Positions 52,197-63,235 are shown, numbered from the stretch's first letter. The stretch is DNA of 64,000 bases from an uncultured Acidovorax sp. (GCA_913774955.1 CAJYKV010000024.1:310001-374000), one strand, 5' to 3'. The notes: a model not told the origin generated them from the letters alone. A program made the numbers and translations.

Positions 52197-55100
52197 ATGG
52201 AAAATGCGACGCAGCAGCCGCCCACCGGCGGATTCAACCTGTCCAAATGGGCGCTGGACCATCCCGCCCTCACACGCTACCTGATGGTGGTGCTCATGCT
52301 GCTGGGCGTGGGCGCCTACTTCCAGCTCGGCCAGGACGAGGACCCGCCCTTCACCTTCCGCGCCATGGTGGTGCGCACCTACTGGCCCGGCGCCACCGCA
52401 CAGCAGGTGGCCGAACAGGTCACCGACAAGCTCGAACGCACGCTGCAGGAAGTGCCGTATGCGGACCGCATGCGCAGCTACTCGAAGCCCGGCGAGTCGC
52501 AGATCATCTTCGAGCTCAAGGATTCCTCGCCGCCCGGCGAGGTGCCGGGCGTCTGGTACACCGTGCGCAAGAAGATCGGCGACATGCGCGCCACCCTGCC
52601 CCAGGGCGTGCAGGGCCCGTTCTTCAACGACGAATTCGGCGACGTCTACGGCGTGATCTATGCGCTGGAGGCGGACGGCTTCACCCCGGCCGAAATCCGG
52701 AACTTCGCGGACGACGTGCGCCAGCAGCTGCTGCGCGTGAAGGACGTGGCCAAGGTCGAGCAGTTCGGCATCCAGGACGAGAAGATCTACATCGAGATCT
52801 CGCAGAAGCGGCTCGCGCAGCTCGGCCTGGACATGAACCAGGTGCTGTCCCAGCTCGGCCAGCAGAACGCGGTCGAGAGCGCCGGCACCATCCAGACGCC
52901 GCAGGACCAGGTGCAGATCCGCGTGGCGGGCCAGTTCGGCGCCGTCGAGGACCTGCGCGCCATGCCGATCCGGGGCGCCTCGGGCGCGCAATTGCGCCTG
53001 GGGGACATCGCCGAGGTACGCCGCGGCTACGTCGATCCGCCCAGCATCAAGGTGCGGCACCAGGGCCGGGAAGTGGTCGCGCTGGGCGTCTCCATGGCCA
53101 AGGGCGGCGACATCATCCGGCTCGGCGAGTCGCTCCATGCCGCCGCCCGCCGCATCGAGCAGACCCTGCCCGCGGGCGTGCGCCTCGTGAACGTGCAGGA
53201 CCAGCCGCGCGCCGTGTCATCGTCGGTGAACGAATTCGTCAAGGTGCTGATCGAGGCCGTGGTGATCGTGCTGGCCGTGAGCTTCCTGAGCCTGGGGCTG
53301 CACCAGCGCCCCGGCCACCACCCGTTCTGGCGGCGCTGGACGCTGGACGTGCGCCCCGGCCTCGTGGTGGGCATCACGATCCCGCTGGTGCTGGCCGTCA
53401 CCTTCCTGGCCATGTGGTACTGGAAGATTGGCCTGCACAAGATTTCGCTGGGCTCGCTCATCATCGCGCTCGGCCTGCTGGTGGACGACGCGATCATCGC
53501 GGTCGAGATGATGGTGCGGAAGATGGAGGAAGGCTACGACAAGGTCCGCGCCGCCACCTTCGCCTACGAGATCACGGCCATGCCGATGCTCACCGGTACG
53601 CTGATCACCGCCGCCGGCTTCCTGCCGATCGGCCTGGCCAAGTCGGTCACGGGCGAATACACCTTCGCGATCTTCGCCGTCACCGTGATCGCGCTGGTGC
53701 TGTCGTGGCTGGTGTCGGTGTACTTCGTGCCGTACCTGGGTACGCTGATCCTCAAGGCGCCTGCGCATCCGAAAGCGGAAGCGCATCCGCCCGCGGAAGG
53801 CGCCGCAGCAGGCACCGCCGCCGCGCAAGGCCCGCACGAGGTCTTCGACAGCCGCTTCTACAACGCGTTCCGCCGCGCCGTGGGCGCCTGCGTGGAGCAC
53901 CGCTGGATCACCATCGGCATCACCGTACTGCTGTTCGTGCTCGGCATCGTGGGCATGGGGCGCGTGCAGCAGCAGTTCTTCCCTGATTCGAGCCGTCCGG
54001 AGATCCTGGTCGATGCCTGGTTCCCCGAGGGCACGTCGTTCGCCGCCAACGAGGAACTGCTCAAGCGCCTGGAAAAGCGCCTGCTCGCCGAGCCCGGCGT
54101 GACCTCGGTCAGCACCTGGATCGGCTCGGGCGTGCCGCGCTTCTACCTGCCGCTCGACCAGGTCTTCCCGCAGAGCAACGTCTCGCAGATCATCCTGCTG
54201 CCGCAGGACCTGTCGCGGCGCGAAGCACTGCGCCACTCCCTGCCCTCCCTGCTCGCGCAGGAGTTCCCCGAAGTGCGCGCACGCGTCAAGCTGCTGCCCA
54301 ACGGCCCGCCCGTGGCCTACCCGGTGCAGTTCCGCGTCATCGGCAGCGACCCGGTGCGGCTGCGCCAGCATGCCGACGAAGTCCGCACCATCCTGCGCGA
54401 GCATCCGCAGATGCAGGGCGTGAACGACAACTGGAACGAGTCGGTCAAGACGATGCGCCTGGAGATCGACCAGGACAAGGCGCGCGCCCTCGGCGTGACC
54501 AGCCAGTCCATCGCCCAGGCCGCGCGCACCGTGTTCACCGGCACGACCGTGGGCCAGTACCGCGAGGGCGACCGGCTGATCGACATCGTTTTCCGCCAGC
54601 CGCCGGACGAACGCCAGGCCATCACCGACATCGCCAACGCCTACCTGCCCACGGCGTCCGGGCGCGCGATTCCGCTCACGCAGATCGCGCGGCCGGTGTT
54701 CGTGTGGGAGCCCGGCGTGATGTGGCGGCAGAACCGCGAATACGCCATCACCGTGCAGGGCGACGTCGTCGAGGGCCTGCAGGGCGCCACCGTCACCGAA
54801 GCGCTGCTGCCCGGCCTGCGCCAGTTGGAGTCCCGGTGGCACGACGCGGGCGACACGGGCTACCGTATCGAGGTGGCGGGCGCGGTGGAGGAAAGCTCCA
54901 AGGGCTCGGCCTCGATCGCGGCGGGCGTGCCCATCATGCTGTTCATCACCTTCACGCTGCTCATGCTGCAGCTGCACAGCTTCAGCCGGGCAGTGCTGGT
55001 GTTCCTCACCGGGCCGCTGGGCATCGCCGGTGTGGCGGGCGGGCTGCTGCTGCTCGGCCGGCCGTTCGGCTTCGTGGCGCTGCTGGGCGTGATCGCGCTC

Positions 55101-55412
55101 ATGGGGATGATCCAGCGCAACTCGGTGATCCTCATCGACCAGATCGAGAGCGACCGCGCGCGCGGCGTGCCCGCCTGGGACGCCATCGTGGAGTCGGCCG
55201 TGCGCCGGCTGCGCCCCATCGTGCTCACCGCGGCGGCCGCCGTGCTGGCGATGATCCCGCTGTCGCGCAGCGTGTTCTGGGGCCCGATGGCCGTCGCCAT
55301 CATGGGTGGGCTGGTCGTCGCCACGGTGCTCACGCTGCTGGCGCTGCCGGCCATGTACGCGGCCTGGTTCCGCGTGCGGCGGCCCGAAACGCCCTCCGCG
55401 CCAGCGGCCTGA
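52197..55412 (+). CDS. RND efflux pump, inner-membrane transporter
   Basis: A 1071-aa proton-driven resistance-nodulation-division pump. The start MENATQQPPTGGFNLSKWAL lies 7 bp after the adaptor gene. Twelve membrane segments are expected; clear ones include LTRYLMVVLMLLGVGAYF near residue 30 and the block LGSLIIALGLLVDDAIIAVE (TM4 with paired aspartates for proton relay). The porter-domain entry and the LLGVIALMGMIQRNSVILID segment are typical. A cytosolic Lys/Ala loop lies near residue 525. More like the MdtB/CzcA-adjacent "AcrB-like" group than heavy-metal pumps. Substrates unknown. Confidence 0.92.
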   Translation: MENATQQPPTGGFNLSKWALDHPALTRYLMVVLMLLGVGAYFQLGQDEDPPFTFRAMVVRTYWPGATAQQVAEQVTDKLERTLQEVPYADRMRSYSKPGESQIIFELKDSSPPGEVPGVWYTVRKKIGDMRATLPQGVQGPFFNDEFGDVYGVIYALEADGFTPAEIRNFADDVRQQLLRVKDVAKVEQFGIQDEKIYIEISQKRLAQLGLDMNQVLSQLGQQNAVESAGTIQTPQDQVQIRVAGQFGAVEDLRAMPIRGASGAQLRLGDIAEVRRGYVDPPSIKVRHQGREVVALGVSMAKGGDIIRLGESLHAAARRIEQTLPAGVRLVNVQDQPRAVSSSVNEFVKVLIEAVVIVLAVSFLSLGLHQRPGHHPFWRRWTLDVRPGLVVGITIPLVLAVTFLAMWYWKIGLHKISLGSLIIALGLLVDDAIIAVEMMVRKMEEGYDKVRAATFAYEITAMPMLTGTLITAAGFLPIGLAKSVTGEYTFAIFAVTVIALVLSWLVSVYFVPYLGTLILKAPAHPKAEAHPPAEGAAAGTAAAQGPHEVFDSRFYNAFRRAVGACVEHRWITIGITVLLFVLGIVGMGRVQQQFFPDSSRPEILVDAWFPEGTSFAANEELLKRLEKRLLAEPGVTSVSTWIGSGVPRFYLPLDQVFPQSNVSQIILLPQDLSRREALRHSLPSLLAQEFPEVRARVKLLPNGPPVAYPVQFRVIGSDPVRLRQHADEVRTILREHPQMQGVNDNWNESVKTMRLEIDQDKARALGVTSQSIAQAARTVFTGTTVGQYREGDRLIDIVFRQPPDERQAITDIANAYLPTASGRAIPLTQIARPVFVWEPGVMWRQNREYAITVQGDVVEGLQGATVTEALLPGLRQLESRWHDAGDTGYRIEVAGAVEESSKGSASIAAGVPIMLFITFTLLMLQLHSFSRAVLVFLTGPLGIAGVAGGLLLLGRPFGFVALLGVIALMGMIQRNSVILIDQIESDRARGVPAWDAIVESAVRRLRPIVLTAAAAVLAMIPLSRSVFWGPMAVAIMGGLVVATVLTLLALPAMYAAWFRVRRPETPSAPAA

Positions 55413-55462
55413 AAGGAACACCGCCCGCCGACAGGGTAAAATCGAGGGCTAACCAATTTCAG

Positions 55463-55495
55463 AAAAGCGGCGGCCTCCCCGGTGCGCCGCTTTTT
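55463..55495 (+). terminator. Rho-independent terminator before tRNA-Leu(UAG)
   Basis: AAAAGCGGCG pairs with CGCCGCTTTTT. It ends the RND operon about 50 bp after the pump gene. A -10-like TAAAAT (55437-55442) precedes it. Confidence 0.85.
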
Positions 55496-55540
55496 GTCGG
55501 TGGTCCGCTGGAGACGGCGGGTGAAAGCCAAGTGGATAAA

Positions 55541-55627
55541 GCGCGGGTGGCGAAATTGGTAGACGCACCAGGTTTAGGTCCTGACGCCAGCAATGGTGTG
55601 GGGGTTCGAGTCCCCCCCCGCGCACCA
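55541..55627 (+). tRNA. tRNA-Leu (anticodon UAG)
   Basis: Acceptor arms GCGCGGG and CCCGCGC pair fully, CCA is encoded, anticodon loop TTTAGGT gives UAG, and the T loop is GGTTCGAGTCC. Long variable arm as expected for leucine. The tig gene starts 68 bp downstream. Confidence 0.96.
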
Positions 55628-55695
55628 CGCACAACACGGTGAGGCAGTCCCGGCACGGGACGGCTGTCACGGTCCCATTACATAGAGGAAGAGCC

Positions 55696-57006
55696 ATGGC
55701 CGTTACTGTTGAAACCCTTGAAAAGCTCGAGCGCAAGATCACGCTGAGCCTGCCCCTGACCACCATCCAGACGGAAGTGGACTCGCGCCTCAAGCGCCTG
55801 GCCCGCACGGTGAAGATGGACGGCTTCCGTCCCGGCAAGGTGCCGATGAACGTCGTGGCCCAGCGCTACGGCTACTCCGTGCAGTACGAAGTGCTGAACG
55901 ACAAGGTCGGTGAAGCCTTCGCCCAGGCCGCCAACGAAGCCAACCTGCGCGTCGCCGGCCAGCCCCGCATCACCGAGAAGGACGGCGCACCCGAAGGCCA
56001 GATCACCTTCGACGCCGTGTTCGAAGTGTTCCCCGAAGTGAAGATCGGCGACCTCTCCACCGCCGAAGTCGAGAAGCTGTCCGCCGAAGTGACCGACGCC
56101 GCCATCGACAAGACCATCGACATCCTGCGCAAGCAGCGCCGCACGTTCGCGCAGCGCGCCCAGGGCACGGCCGCCGAAGACGGCGACCGCGTGACCGTGG
56201 ACTTCGAAGGCAAGATCGACGGCGAGACCTTCTCCGGCGGCAAGGCCGAAGACTTCCAGTTCCTGGTTGGCGAAGGCCAGATGCTCAAGGAATTCGAAGA
56301 CGCCGTGCGCGGCATGAAGGCCGGCGAGAGCAAGACCTTCCCGCTGGCGTTCCCCGAGGACTACCACGGCAAGGACGTGGCCGGCAAGACCGCCGACTTC
56401 CTCGTCACCGTGAAGAAGGTCGAAGCCGCGCACCTGCCCGAAGTCAATGAGCAGCTGGCCAAGTCCCTGGGCATCGCCGACGGCACCGTCGACGGCCTGC
56501 GCGCCGACATCAAGAAGAACCTCGAGCGCGAAGTCAAGTTCCGCCTGCTGGCCCGCAACAAGCAGGCCGTGATGGAAGCCCTGGTCTCCAAGGCCGAGCT
56601 GGACCTGCCCAACGCCAGCGTGCAGTCCGAGATCGCCCGCCTGCTCGAAGGCGCCCGTGCCGACCTGAAGCAGCGCGGCATCAAGGACGCCGACAAGGCC
56701 GAGATCCCCGAGGACGTGTTCCGTCCCCAGGCCGAGCGCCGCGTGCGCCTGGGCCTGGTGGTGGCCGAGCTCGTGCGTGCCAACGAACTGCATGCCACGC
56801 CCGAGCAGCTCAAGGCCCACGTGGACGAGCTGGCCGCCAGCTACGAGAAGCCCGAGGACGTGGTCCGCTGGTACTTCGGCGACCGCCAGCGCCTCGCGGA
56901 AGTCGAGGCCGTCGTGGTCGAGAACAACGTCACGGCCTTCGTGCTGGACAAGGCCAAGGTCACCGACAAGGCCATCTCCTTCGACGAACTGATGGGCCAG
57001 GGCTGA
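55696..57006 (+). CDS. tig: Tig, trigger factor chaperone/peptidyl-prolyl isomerase
   Basis: Ribosome-bound folding chaperone (436 aa). AGAGGAAGAG before the ATG is a good ribosome site. The ribosome-binding tip [12 protein letters not shown] is near residue 45, the FKBP-type isomerase domain spans about 160-245 ([43 protein letters not shown]), and the long helical C-terminal chaperone arm follows. Normal length. It leads the tig-clpP-clpX-lon group. Confidence 0.97.
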   Translation: MAVTVETLEKLERKITLSLPLTTIQTEVDSRLKRLARTVKMDGFRPGKVPMNVVAQRYGYSVQYEVLNDKVGEAFAQAANEANLRVAGQPRITEKDGAPEGQITFDAVFEVFPEVKIGDLSTAEVEKLSAEVTDAAIDKTIDILRKQRRTFAQRAQGTAAEDGDRVTVDFEGKIDGETFSGGKAEDFQFLVGEGQMLKEFEDAVRGMKAGESKTFPLAFPEDYHGKDVAGKTADFLVTVKKVEAAHLPEVNEQLAKSLGIADGTVDGLRADIKKNLEREVKFRLLARNKQAVMEALVSKAELDLPNASVQSEIARLLEGARADLKQRGIKDADKAEIPEDVFRPQAERRVRLGLVVAELVRANELHATPEQLKAHVDELAASYEKPEDVVRWYFGDRQRLAEVEAVVVENNVTAFVLDKAKVTDKAISFDELMGQG

Positions 57007-57058
57007 TGCCCCGGCGCCGGTGCCGCCCTTTTCGGCGCGCCGGCCCTCCCGTCCCCAT

Positions 57059-57086
57059 GGGGCTTGTGCTGGCGAGCACAGGCCCC
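57059..57086 (+). terminator. Strong hairpin in the tig-clpP gap
   Basis: GGGGCTTGTGCT pairs with AGCACAGGCCCC (one G-T pair) around GGCG, a 12-bp stem. It is followed by AATTCATTTC, not a pure T run, so it may act as a partial stop. A -10-like TACAGT lies 14 bp further, before clpP. Confidence 0.55.
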
Positions 57087-57127
57087 AATTCATTTCTCGG
57101 TACAGTATCTGCATGACTGGAGAAAAA

Positions 57128-57736
57128 ATGAGCGCACTGGAAACCCAGGCCCTGGGCATGATCCCCATGGTCATCGAGCAGTCGGGCCGCGGCGAGCGGT
57201 CCTACGACATCTACTCCCGCCTGCTCAAGGAACGCATCGTGTTCCTGATCGGCGAGGTGAACGACCAGACGGCCAACCTCGTGGTGGCGCAACTGCTGTT
57301 CCTCGAGAGCGAGAACCCCGACAAGGACATCTCGTTCTACATCAACTCCCCGGGCGGCAGCGTCACGGCGGGCATGGCCATCTACGACACGATGCAGTTC
57401 ATCAAGCCGGACGTGTCCACCATGTGCCTGGGCTTCGCGGCCAGCATGGGCGCCTTCCTGCTGGCGGCCGGCGCCAAGGGCAAGCGCTTCTCGCTGCCCA
57501 ACTCGAAGATCATGATCCACCAGGTGCTCGGCGGTGCCCGCGGCCAGGCGACGGACATCGAGATCCACGCCCGCGACATCCTGCGTACCAAGGACCAGAT
57601 GAACCGCATCCTGGCCGAGCGCACCGGACAGCCGCTCGACAAGGTCAAGGCGGACACCGAGCGCGACTACTTCCTCACCGCCGACGAAGCCAAGGAATAC
57701 GGCCTCGTCGATCAGGTCGTCGCCCAGCGGCCCTGA
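57128..57736 (+). CDS. clpP: ClpP, ATP-dependent protease proteolytic subunit
   Basis: Serine peptidase forming the 14-mer barrel used with ClpX and ClpA (202 aa). The ATG at 57128 has GGAGAA seven bases upstream and is preferred over an ATG 15 bp earlier. The propeptide region [20 protein letters not shown], the nucleophile serine in [14 protein letters not shown], the histidine in [10 protein letters not shown], and the later aspartate ([11 protein letters not shown]) are all present. Confidence 0.97.
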   Translation: MSALETQALGMIPMVIEQSGRGERSYDIYSRLLKERIVFLIGEVNDQTANLVVAQLLFLESENPDKDISFYINSPGGSVTAGMAIYDTMQFIKPDVSTMCLGFAASMGAFLLAAGAKGKRFSLPNSKIMIHQVLGGARGQATDIEIHARDILRTKDQMNRILAERTGQPLDKVKADTERDYFLTADEAKEYGLVDQVVAQRP

Positions 57737-57759
57737 CCCGCGGCGGCGTTGCCTCCGGC

Positions 57760-57797
57760 GGCGCCTGCCGGCTCCCTCCGGCAAGGCGCCGTTTTCC
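57760..57797 (+). terminator. Hairpin with T run between clpP and clpX
   Basis: GGCGCC-TGCCGG pairs with CCGGCAAGGCGCC (one-base bulge) around CTCCCT, followed by GTTTTCC. Probably an attenuating terminator, as clpX starts only 50 bp later. Confidence 0.6.
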
Positions 57798-57845
57798 ATT
57801 TCGTTATCATCCCTGCAACGTCCTGCAACACGAGGCAATGCCCAC

Positions 57846-59111
<1,266 letters not shown>

Positions 59112-59205
59112 AGCAGCCTCACGTTCCGGTAAGGGCACCTATTCCTGCGACGGCCGGCCCGGTGGGCCGACCGGGACCGCGGCGGCCGGCACGGCGTGCC
59201 GCGGG

Positions 59206-59232
59206 TTGAAAATATCGGCGGGTGGACCATAT
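59206..59232 (+). promoter_or_regulatory. Sigma-32 (RpoH)-like heat-shock promoter of lon
   Basis: TTGAAA (59206-59211), a 13-base spacer, and GACCATAT (59225-59232) closely match the heat-shock pattern TTGAAA-N13-CCCCATnT, with two differences in the -10. The predicted start of the message is about 20 bp before the lon ATG. Confidence 0.6.
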
Positions 59233-59257
59233 TCCACTCAGCTTCACAAGGATTCCC

Positions 59258-61684
59258 ATGTCCGGACATACCCCCCTGCCAGACACACCGATCGATCTGC
59301 CCCTGTTGCCGTTGCGCGACGTGGTGGTGTTCCCCCACATGGTGATTCCGCTGTTCGTGGGCCGCCCCAAGAGCATCAAGGCCCTGGAACTGGCCATGGA
59401 CGCGGACCGCCGCATCATGCTGGTCGCCCAGAAGACGGCCGCCAAGGACGAACCACTCGTCTCCGACATGTTCGACGTCGGCTGCGTGTCCACCATCCTG
59501 CAGATGCTCAAGCTGCCCGACGGCACCGTGAAGGTGCTCGTCGAAGGCCAGCAGCGCGCGCGGGTCGCCTCGATCGAGGACCACGAGACGCATTTCACCT
59601 CCACGGTGACGCCCGTGCCTCCGGCCGACGGCGAGCACAAGCCCAGCGAGATCGAGGCGCTGCGCCGCGCGGTGATGCAGCAGTTCGACCAGTACGTCAA
59701 ACTGAACAAGAAGATCCCGCCCGAGATCCTCACCTCGATCGCCAGCATCGACGATCCGGGCCGCCTGGCCGACACGATCGCCGCCCACCTGCCGCTCAAG
59801 CTCGAGAACAAGCAGGCGGTGCTGGACCTGGCCGACGTCAAGGAACGGCTCGAGAACCTCTTCGAGCAGCTCGACCGCGAAGTCGACATCCTTAACGTCG
59901 ACAAGAAGATCCGCGGCCGCGTGAAGCGGCAGATGGAGAAGAACCAGCGCGACTTCTACCTGAACGAGCAGGTCAAGGCCATCCAGAAGGAACTGGGCGA
60001 AGGCGAGGAAGGAGCGGACATCGAAGAGATCGAGAAGAAGATCAAGGCCGCCAAGATGCCGGCCGACGCGCGCAAGAAGGCCGAGGCCGAGCTCAAGAAG
60101 CTCAAGCTCATGTCGCCGATGTCGGCGGAAGCCACCGTCGTGCGCAACTACATCGAAGTGCTCACCGGCCTGCCCTGGAGCAAGCGCACCAAGATCAAGC
60201 ACGACCTCGCCAATGCCGAGGAAGTGCTCAACGAAGACCACTACGGCCTCGACAAGGTCAAGGACCGCATCCTCGAATACCTCGCGGTGCAGCAGCGCGT
60301 GGACAAGGTGAAGGCGCCCATCCTGTGCCTCGTCGGCCCCCCGGGCGTCGGCAAGACCTCGCTGGGCCAGTCGATCGCCAAGGCGACCGGCCGCAAGTAC
60401 GTGCGCATGGCCCTCGGCGGCATGCGCGACGAGGCGGAGATCCGCGGCCACCGCCGCACCTACATCGGCGCGATGCCGGGCAAGGTGCTGCAGAGCCTCA
60501 ACAAAGTGGGCACGCGCAATCCGCTCTTCCTGCTCGACGAGATCGACAAGCTGGGCACCGATTTCCGCGGCGACCCGTCGAGCGCGCTGCTGGAGGTGCT
60601 GGACCCGGAGCAGAACCACAAGTTCGGCGACCACTACGTGGAAGTCGATTTCGACCTGAGCGACGTCATGTTCGTCGCCACATCCAACTCCATGAACATC
60701 CCCCCGGCCCTGCTGGACCGGATGGAAGTGATCCGCCTGTCGGGCTACACCGAGGACGAGAAGGCCAACATCGCCATCAAGTACCTGCTGCCCAAGCAGA
60801 TGGTGAACAACGGCGTGAAGGACGAGGAGCTGCGGGTCGAGGAAAGCGCCGTGCGCGACGTGATCCGCTACTACACCCGCGAGGCCGGCGTGCGCTCTCT
60901 GGAGCGCGAACTCTCCAAGATCTGCCGCAAGGTGGTCAAGGGCCTGCAGCTCAAGAAGCTGGAGCCCCAGGTGGTGGTCACGGCGGACAACCTGGCCGAG
61001 TACCTGGGCGTGCGCAAGCACACCTATGGCCGCGCCGAGCAGCAGAACCAGGTCGGCCAGGTGGTCGGCCTCGCCTGGACCGAGGTCGGCGGTGACCTGC
61101 TCACCATCGAAGCGGCGGCCATGCCCGGCAAGGGCGTCATCACGCGCACGGGTTCGCTCGGCGACGTGATGAAGGAATCCGTGGAAGCCGCCCGCACCGT
61201 GGTGCGCAGCCGCGCCCACCGCCTGGGCATCAAGGACGAGGCCTTCGAGAAGCGCGACATCCACGTCCACGTGCCGGACGGCGCCACGCCGAAGGACGGC
61301 CCGAGCGCGGGCGCCGCCATGACCACGGCCTTCGTCTCCGCGCTCACCGGCATCCCGGTGCGCGGCGACGTCGCGATGACCGGCGAGATCACCCTGCGCG
61401 GCGAAGTCACCGCCATCGGCGGCCTGAAGGAAAAGCTGCTCGCGGCCCTGCGGGGCGGCATCAAGACGGTGCTGATCCCCGAAGAAAACGTGAAGGACCT
61501 GCAGGAGATCCCGGACAACGTGAAGAGCGGCCTGGAAATCGTGCCCGTCAAGTGGATCGACAAGGTGCTCGAGGTGGCGCTGGAGCGCAAGCCGATCGCC
61601 CTCACCGAGGAGGAGATCGCCGCATCCGTTTCCGCGCGCGAAAGCCGCGAGGCGGCGGCCGCTGCGGGCTCCGTGAAACATTGA
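59258..61684 (+). CDS. lon: Lon, ATP-dependent protease
   Basis: Homohexameric AAA+ protease (808 aa). The ATG at 59258 has AAGGA nearby; an upstream GTG frame is unlikely. The N-terminal substrate domain begins [20 protein letters not shown], Walker A is [12 protein letters not shown], and the catalytic Ser-Lys dyad is in DGPSAGAAM and [11 protein letters not shown]. It degrades misfolded and some regulatory proteins; the heat-shock-like promoter fits. Confidence 0.98.
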   Translation: MSGHTPLPDTPIDLPLLPLRDVVVFPHMVIPLFVGRPKSIKALELAMDADRRIMLVAQKTAAKDEPLVSDMFDVGCVSTILQMLKLPDGTVKVLVEGQQRARVASIEDHETHFTSTVTPVPPADGEHKPSEIEALRRAVMQQFDQYVKLNKKIPPEILTSIASIDDPGRLADTIAAHLPLKLENKQAVLDLADVKERLENLFEQLDREVDILNVDKKIRGRVKRQMEKNQRDFYLNEQVKAIQKELGEGEEGADIEEIEKKIKAAKMPADARKKAEAELKKLKLMSPMSAEATVVRNYIEVLTGLPWSKRTKIKHDLANAEEVLNEDHYGLDKVKDRILEYLAVQQRVDKVKAPILCLVGPPGVGKTSLGQSIAKATGRKYVRMALGGMRDEAEIRGHRRTYIGAMPGKVLQSLNKVGTRNPLFLLDEIDKLGTDFRGDPSSALLEVLDPEQNHKFGDHYVEVDFDLSDVMFVATSNSMNIPPALLDRMEVIRLSGYTEDEKANIAIKYLLPKQMVNNGVKDEELRVEESAVRDVIRYYTREAGVRSLERELSKICRKVVKGLQLKKLEPQVVVTADNLAEYLGVRKHTYGRAEQQNQVGQVVGLAWTEVGGDLLTIEAAAMPGKGVITRTGSLGDVMKESVEAARTVVRSRAHRLGIKDEAFEKRDIHVHVPDGATPKDGPSAGAAMTTAFVSALTGIPVRGDVAMTGEITLRGEVTAIGGLKEKLLAALRGGIKTVLIPEENVKDLQEIPDNVKSGLEIVPVKWIDKVLEVALERKPIALTEEEIAASVSARESREAAAAAGSVKH

Positions 61685-61694
61685 TGTCGAATTT

Positions 61695-61724
61695 TTGGGA
61701 ACCACCTAAAAAGTGCGCTACAAT
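61695..61724 (+). promoter_or_regulatory. Promoter of first tRNA-Gly
   Basis: TTGGGA and TACAAT are 18 bp apart, about 47 bp before the tRNA. A second -10-like TAGAAT lies at 61749-61754. Confidence 0.5.
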
Positions 61725-61771
61725 TCATCCCATCGACGCCAAACGTTGTAGAATGCAAGGCTTCGGTAAAT

Positions 61772-61847
61772 GCGGGAATAGCTCAGTTGGTAGAGCGCAA
61801 CCTTGCCAAGGTTGAGGTCGAGAGTTCGAGACTCTTTTCCCGCTCCA
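61772..61847 (+). tRNA. tRNA-Gly (anticodon GCC), copy 1
   Basis: Arms GCGGGAA and TTCCCGC pair, CCA is encoded, and the anticodon loop TTGCCAA gives GCC. Sequence is identical to the copy at 62087. Confidence 0.97.
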
Positions 61848-61853
61848 GACTCC

Positions 61854-61885
61854 AAAAAAGGGGAAGCCACCGCTTCCCCTTTTTG
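61854..61885 (+). terminator. Terminator between tRNA-Gly and tRNA-Cys
   Basis: AAAAGGGGAAGC pairs with GCTTCCCCTTTT around CACC-type loop bases, followed by Ts. It is symmetric enough to work in both directions. Confidence 0.75.
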
Positions 61886-61902
61886 CCAAGGAAAGCATCT
61901 TC

Positions 61903-61976
61903 GGCGCGGTAGCAAAGCGGTTATGCACCGGATTGCAAATCCGTGTAGGTCGGTTCGACTCCGGCCCGCGCCTCCA
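61903..61976 (+). tRNA. tRNA-Cys (anticodon GCA)
   Basis: Arms GGCGCGG and CCGCGCC pair, CCA is encoded, and the anticodon loop ATTGCAAAT gives GCA. The T loop GGTTCGACTCC closely matches E. coli tRNA-Cys. Confidence 0.96.
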
Positions 61977-62017
61977 GATACTGAAAGCGGCATGTTCACC
62001 ACGGGGTGACAAGCCAC

Positions 62018-62049
62018 TTGGCAAAAGCACCAAAAAATGGTGCTACAAT
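62018..62049 (+). promoter_or_regulatory. Promoter region of second tRNA-Gly with an inverted repeat
   Basis: TTGGCA (62018) and TACAAT (62044-62049) are 20 bp apart, wider than ideal. The spacer contains GCACC-AAAAAAT-GGTGC, an inverted repeat ending exactly at the -10. Confidence 0.45.
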
Positions 62050-62086
62050 TCGAGGCTGTTGACGAGGCAACGAATCAACAGCAAAC

Positions 62087-62162
62087 GCGGGAATAGCTCA
62101 GTTGGTAGAGCGCAACCTTGCCAAGGTTGAGGTCGAGAGTTCGAGACTCTTTTCCCGCTCCA
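62087..62162 (+). tRNA. tRNA-Gly (anticodon GCC), copy 2
   Basis: Identical over its full length to the copy at 61772. It has its own upstream promoter-like sequence and a terminator 36 bp downstream. Confidence 0.97.
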
Positions 62163-62197
62163 ATTCATGGACACGCACTGCGCGCTGTCCAAGCAAG

Positions 62198-62220
62198 AAA
62201 GGCCCTTCGGGGCCTTTTTT
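62198..62220 (+). terminator. Terminator after the tRNA cluster
   Basis: AAGGCCC pairs with GGGCCTT around TTCG and is followed by a T run. Ideal tetraloop hairpin. Confidence 0.9.
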
Positions 62221-62343
62221 GTTGCCCGGTCGGTGGATGCCGGGAAAGCCCGGGCCCCTCCCCTCGCCCTCCGTCCGTGGGCCTGCAATCTCCTGCGGGC
62301 GCCGGACGGGTCCAACGTCTCCCGCATGGGACAATCCCCCGCC

Positions 62344-63186
62344 ATGACACCGGAACAGTACGTCCAACAAAAAGCCGCGGCGTCCGGCAGCAGCTTCTAC
62401 TACGCCTTCCTGTTCCTGCCGCCCGCCCGGCGTGCGGCCATCACGGCGTTCTATGCGTTCTGCCGCGAAGTGGACGACGTGGTGGACGAGGTGTCCGATG
62501 CCGGCGTGGCGCGCACCAAGCTGGCCTGGTGGCAGGCCGAAGTGGCCCGCGCGTTCGCCGGCCAGCCCCCGACGCACCCCGTCATGCAGGCATTGATGCC
62601 GCACACCGCCACCTACGGTATCGAAGAGCGCCACCTGCAGGCGGTGATCGACGGCTGCCAGATGGACCTGGAGCAGACCCGCTACCTGGACTTCGCCGGT
62701 CTCTCCCGCTACTGCCACCTCGTGGCCGGCGTGGTGGGCGAGGTGGCGGCGCGGATCTTCGGGCCCGTCGACGAGCGCACGGTGCAGTACGCCCACACCC
62801 TGGGGCTCGCCTTCCAGCTCACCAACATCATCCGCGACGTGGGCGAAGACGCGATGATGGGCCGCATCTACCTGCCCGTGTCGGAGCTGCAGCAGTTCGA
62901 CGTGAAGGCCCACGAGATCACCAAGCGCCAGTACTCGTACCGCTTCACCGCGCTCATGCGCTTCCAGGCCGAGCGCGCCCACGCCCTCTACGACAAGGCG
63001 TTCGCGCTCCTGCCGCCCGAGCAGCGGCGCGCGCAGAAGCCGGGCCTGATGATGGCGAGCATCTACCGCACGCTGCTGCGCGAGATCGAGCGCGACCAGT
63101 TCCAGGTGCTGCACCAGCGCATCGCGCTCACGCCGCTTCGCAAGCTGTGGCTCGCCTGGAAGATGCAGGCCCTCGGGCGGATGTGA
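62344..63186 (+). CDS. hpnD: HpnD, presqualene diphosphate synthase
   Basis: First enzyme of the HpnCDE squalene route, joining two farnesyl diphosphates to presqualene diphosphate (280 aa from MTPEQYVQQK). Motifs: SSFYYAFLFLPPARRAA, the first metal site REVDDVVDEV, and the second NIIRDVGEDA with the following GRIYLP. The domain starts right after the chosen ATG. A longer in-frame frame into the tRNA terminator is not credible. hpnE follows after about 50 bp. Confidence 0.93.
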   Translation: MTPEQYVQQKAAASGSSFYYAFLFLPPARRAAITAFYAFCREVDDVVDEVSDAGVARTKLAWWQAEVARAFAGQPPTHPVMQALMPHTATYGIEERHLQAVIDGCQMDLEQTRYLDFAGLSRYCHLVAGVVGEVAARIFGPVDERTVQYAHTLGLAFQLTNIIRDVGEDAMMGRIYLPVSELQQFDVKAHEITKRQYSYRFTALMRFQAERAHALYDKAFALLPPEQRRAQKPGLMMASIYRTLLREIERDQFQVLHQRIALTPLRKLWLAWKMQALGRM

Positions 63187-63235
63187 TGGGCTCCCGGGCC
63201 TGCCCTTCTCTTCCTCGCTCTCACGGTTGACGCCC

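Noticed and set aside
61772-62162. Duplicate tRNA-Gly sequence considered as attachment sites of an integrated element
   Set aside because: The duplicated part is the whole tRNA with its own promoter and terminator, only tRNA-Cys lies between, and there is no integrase.
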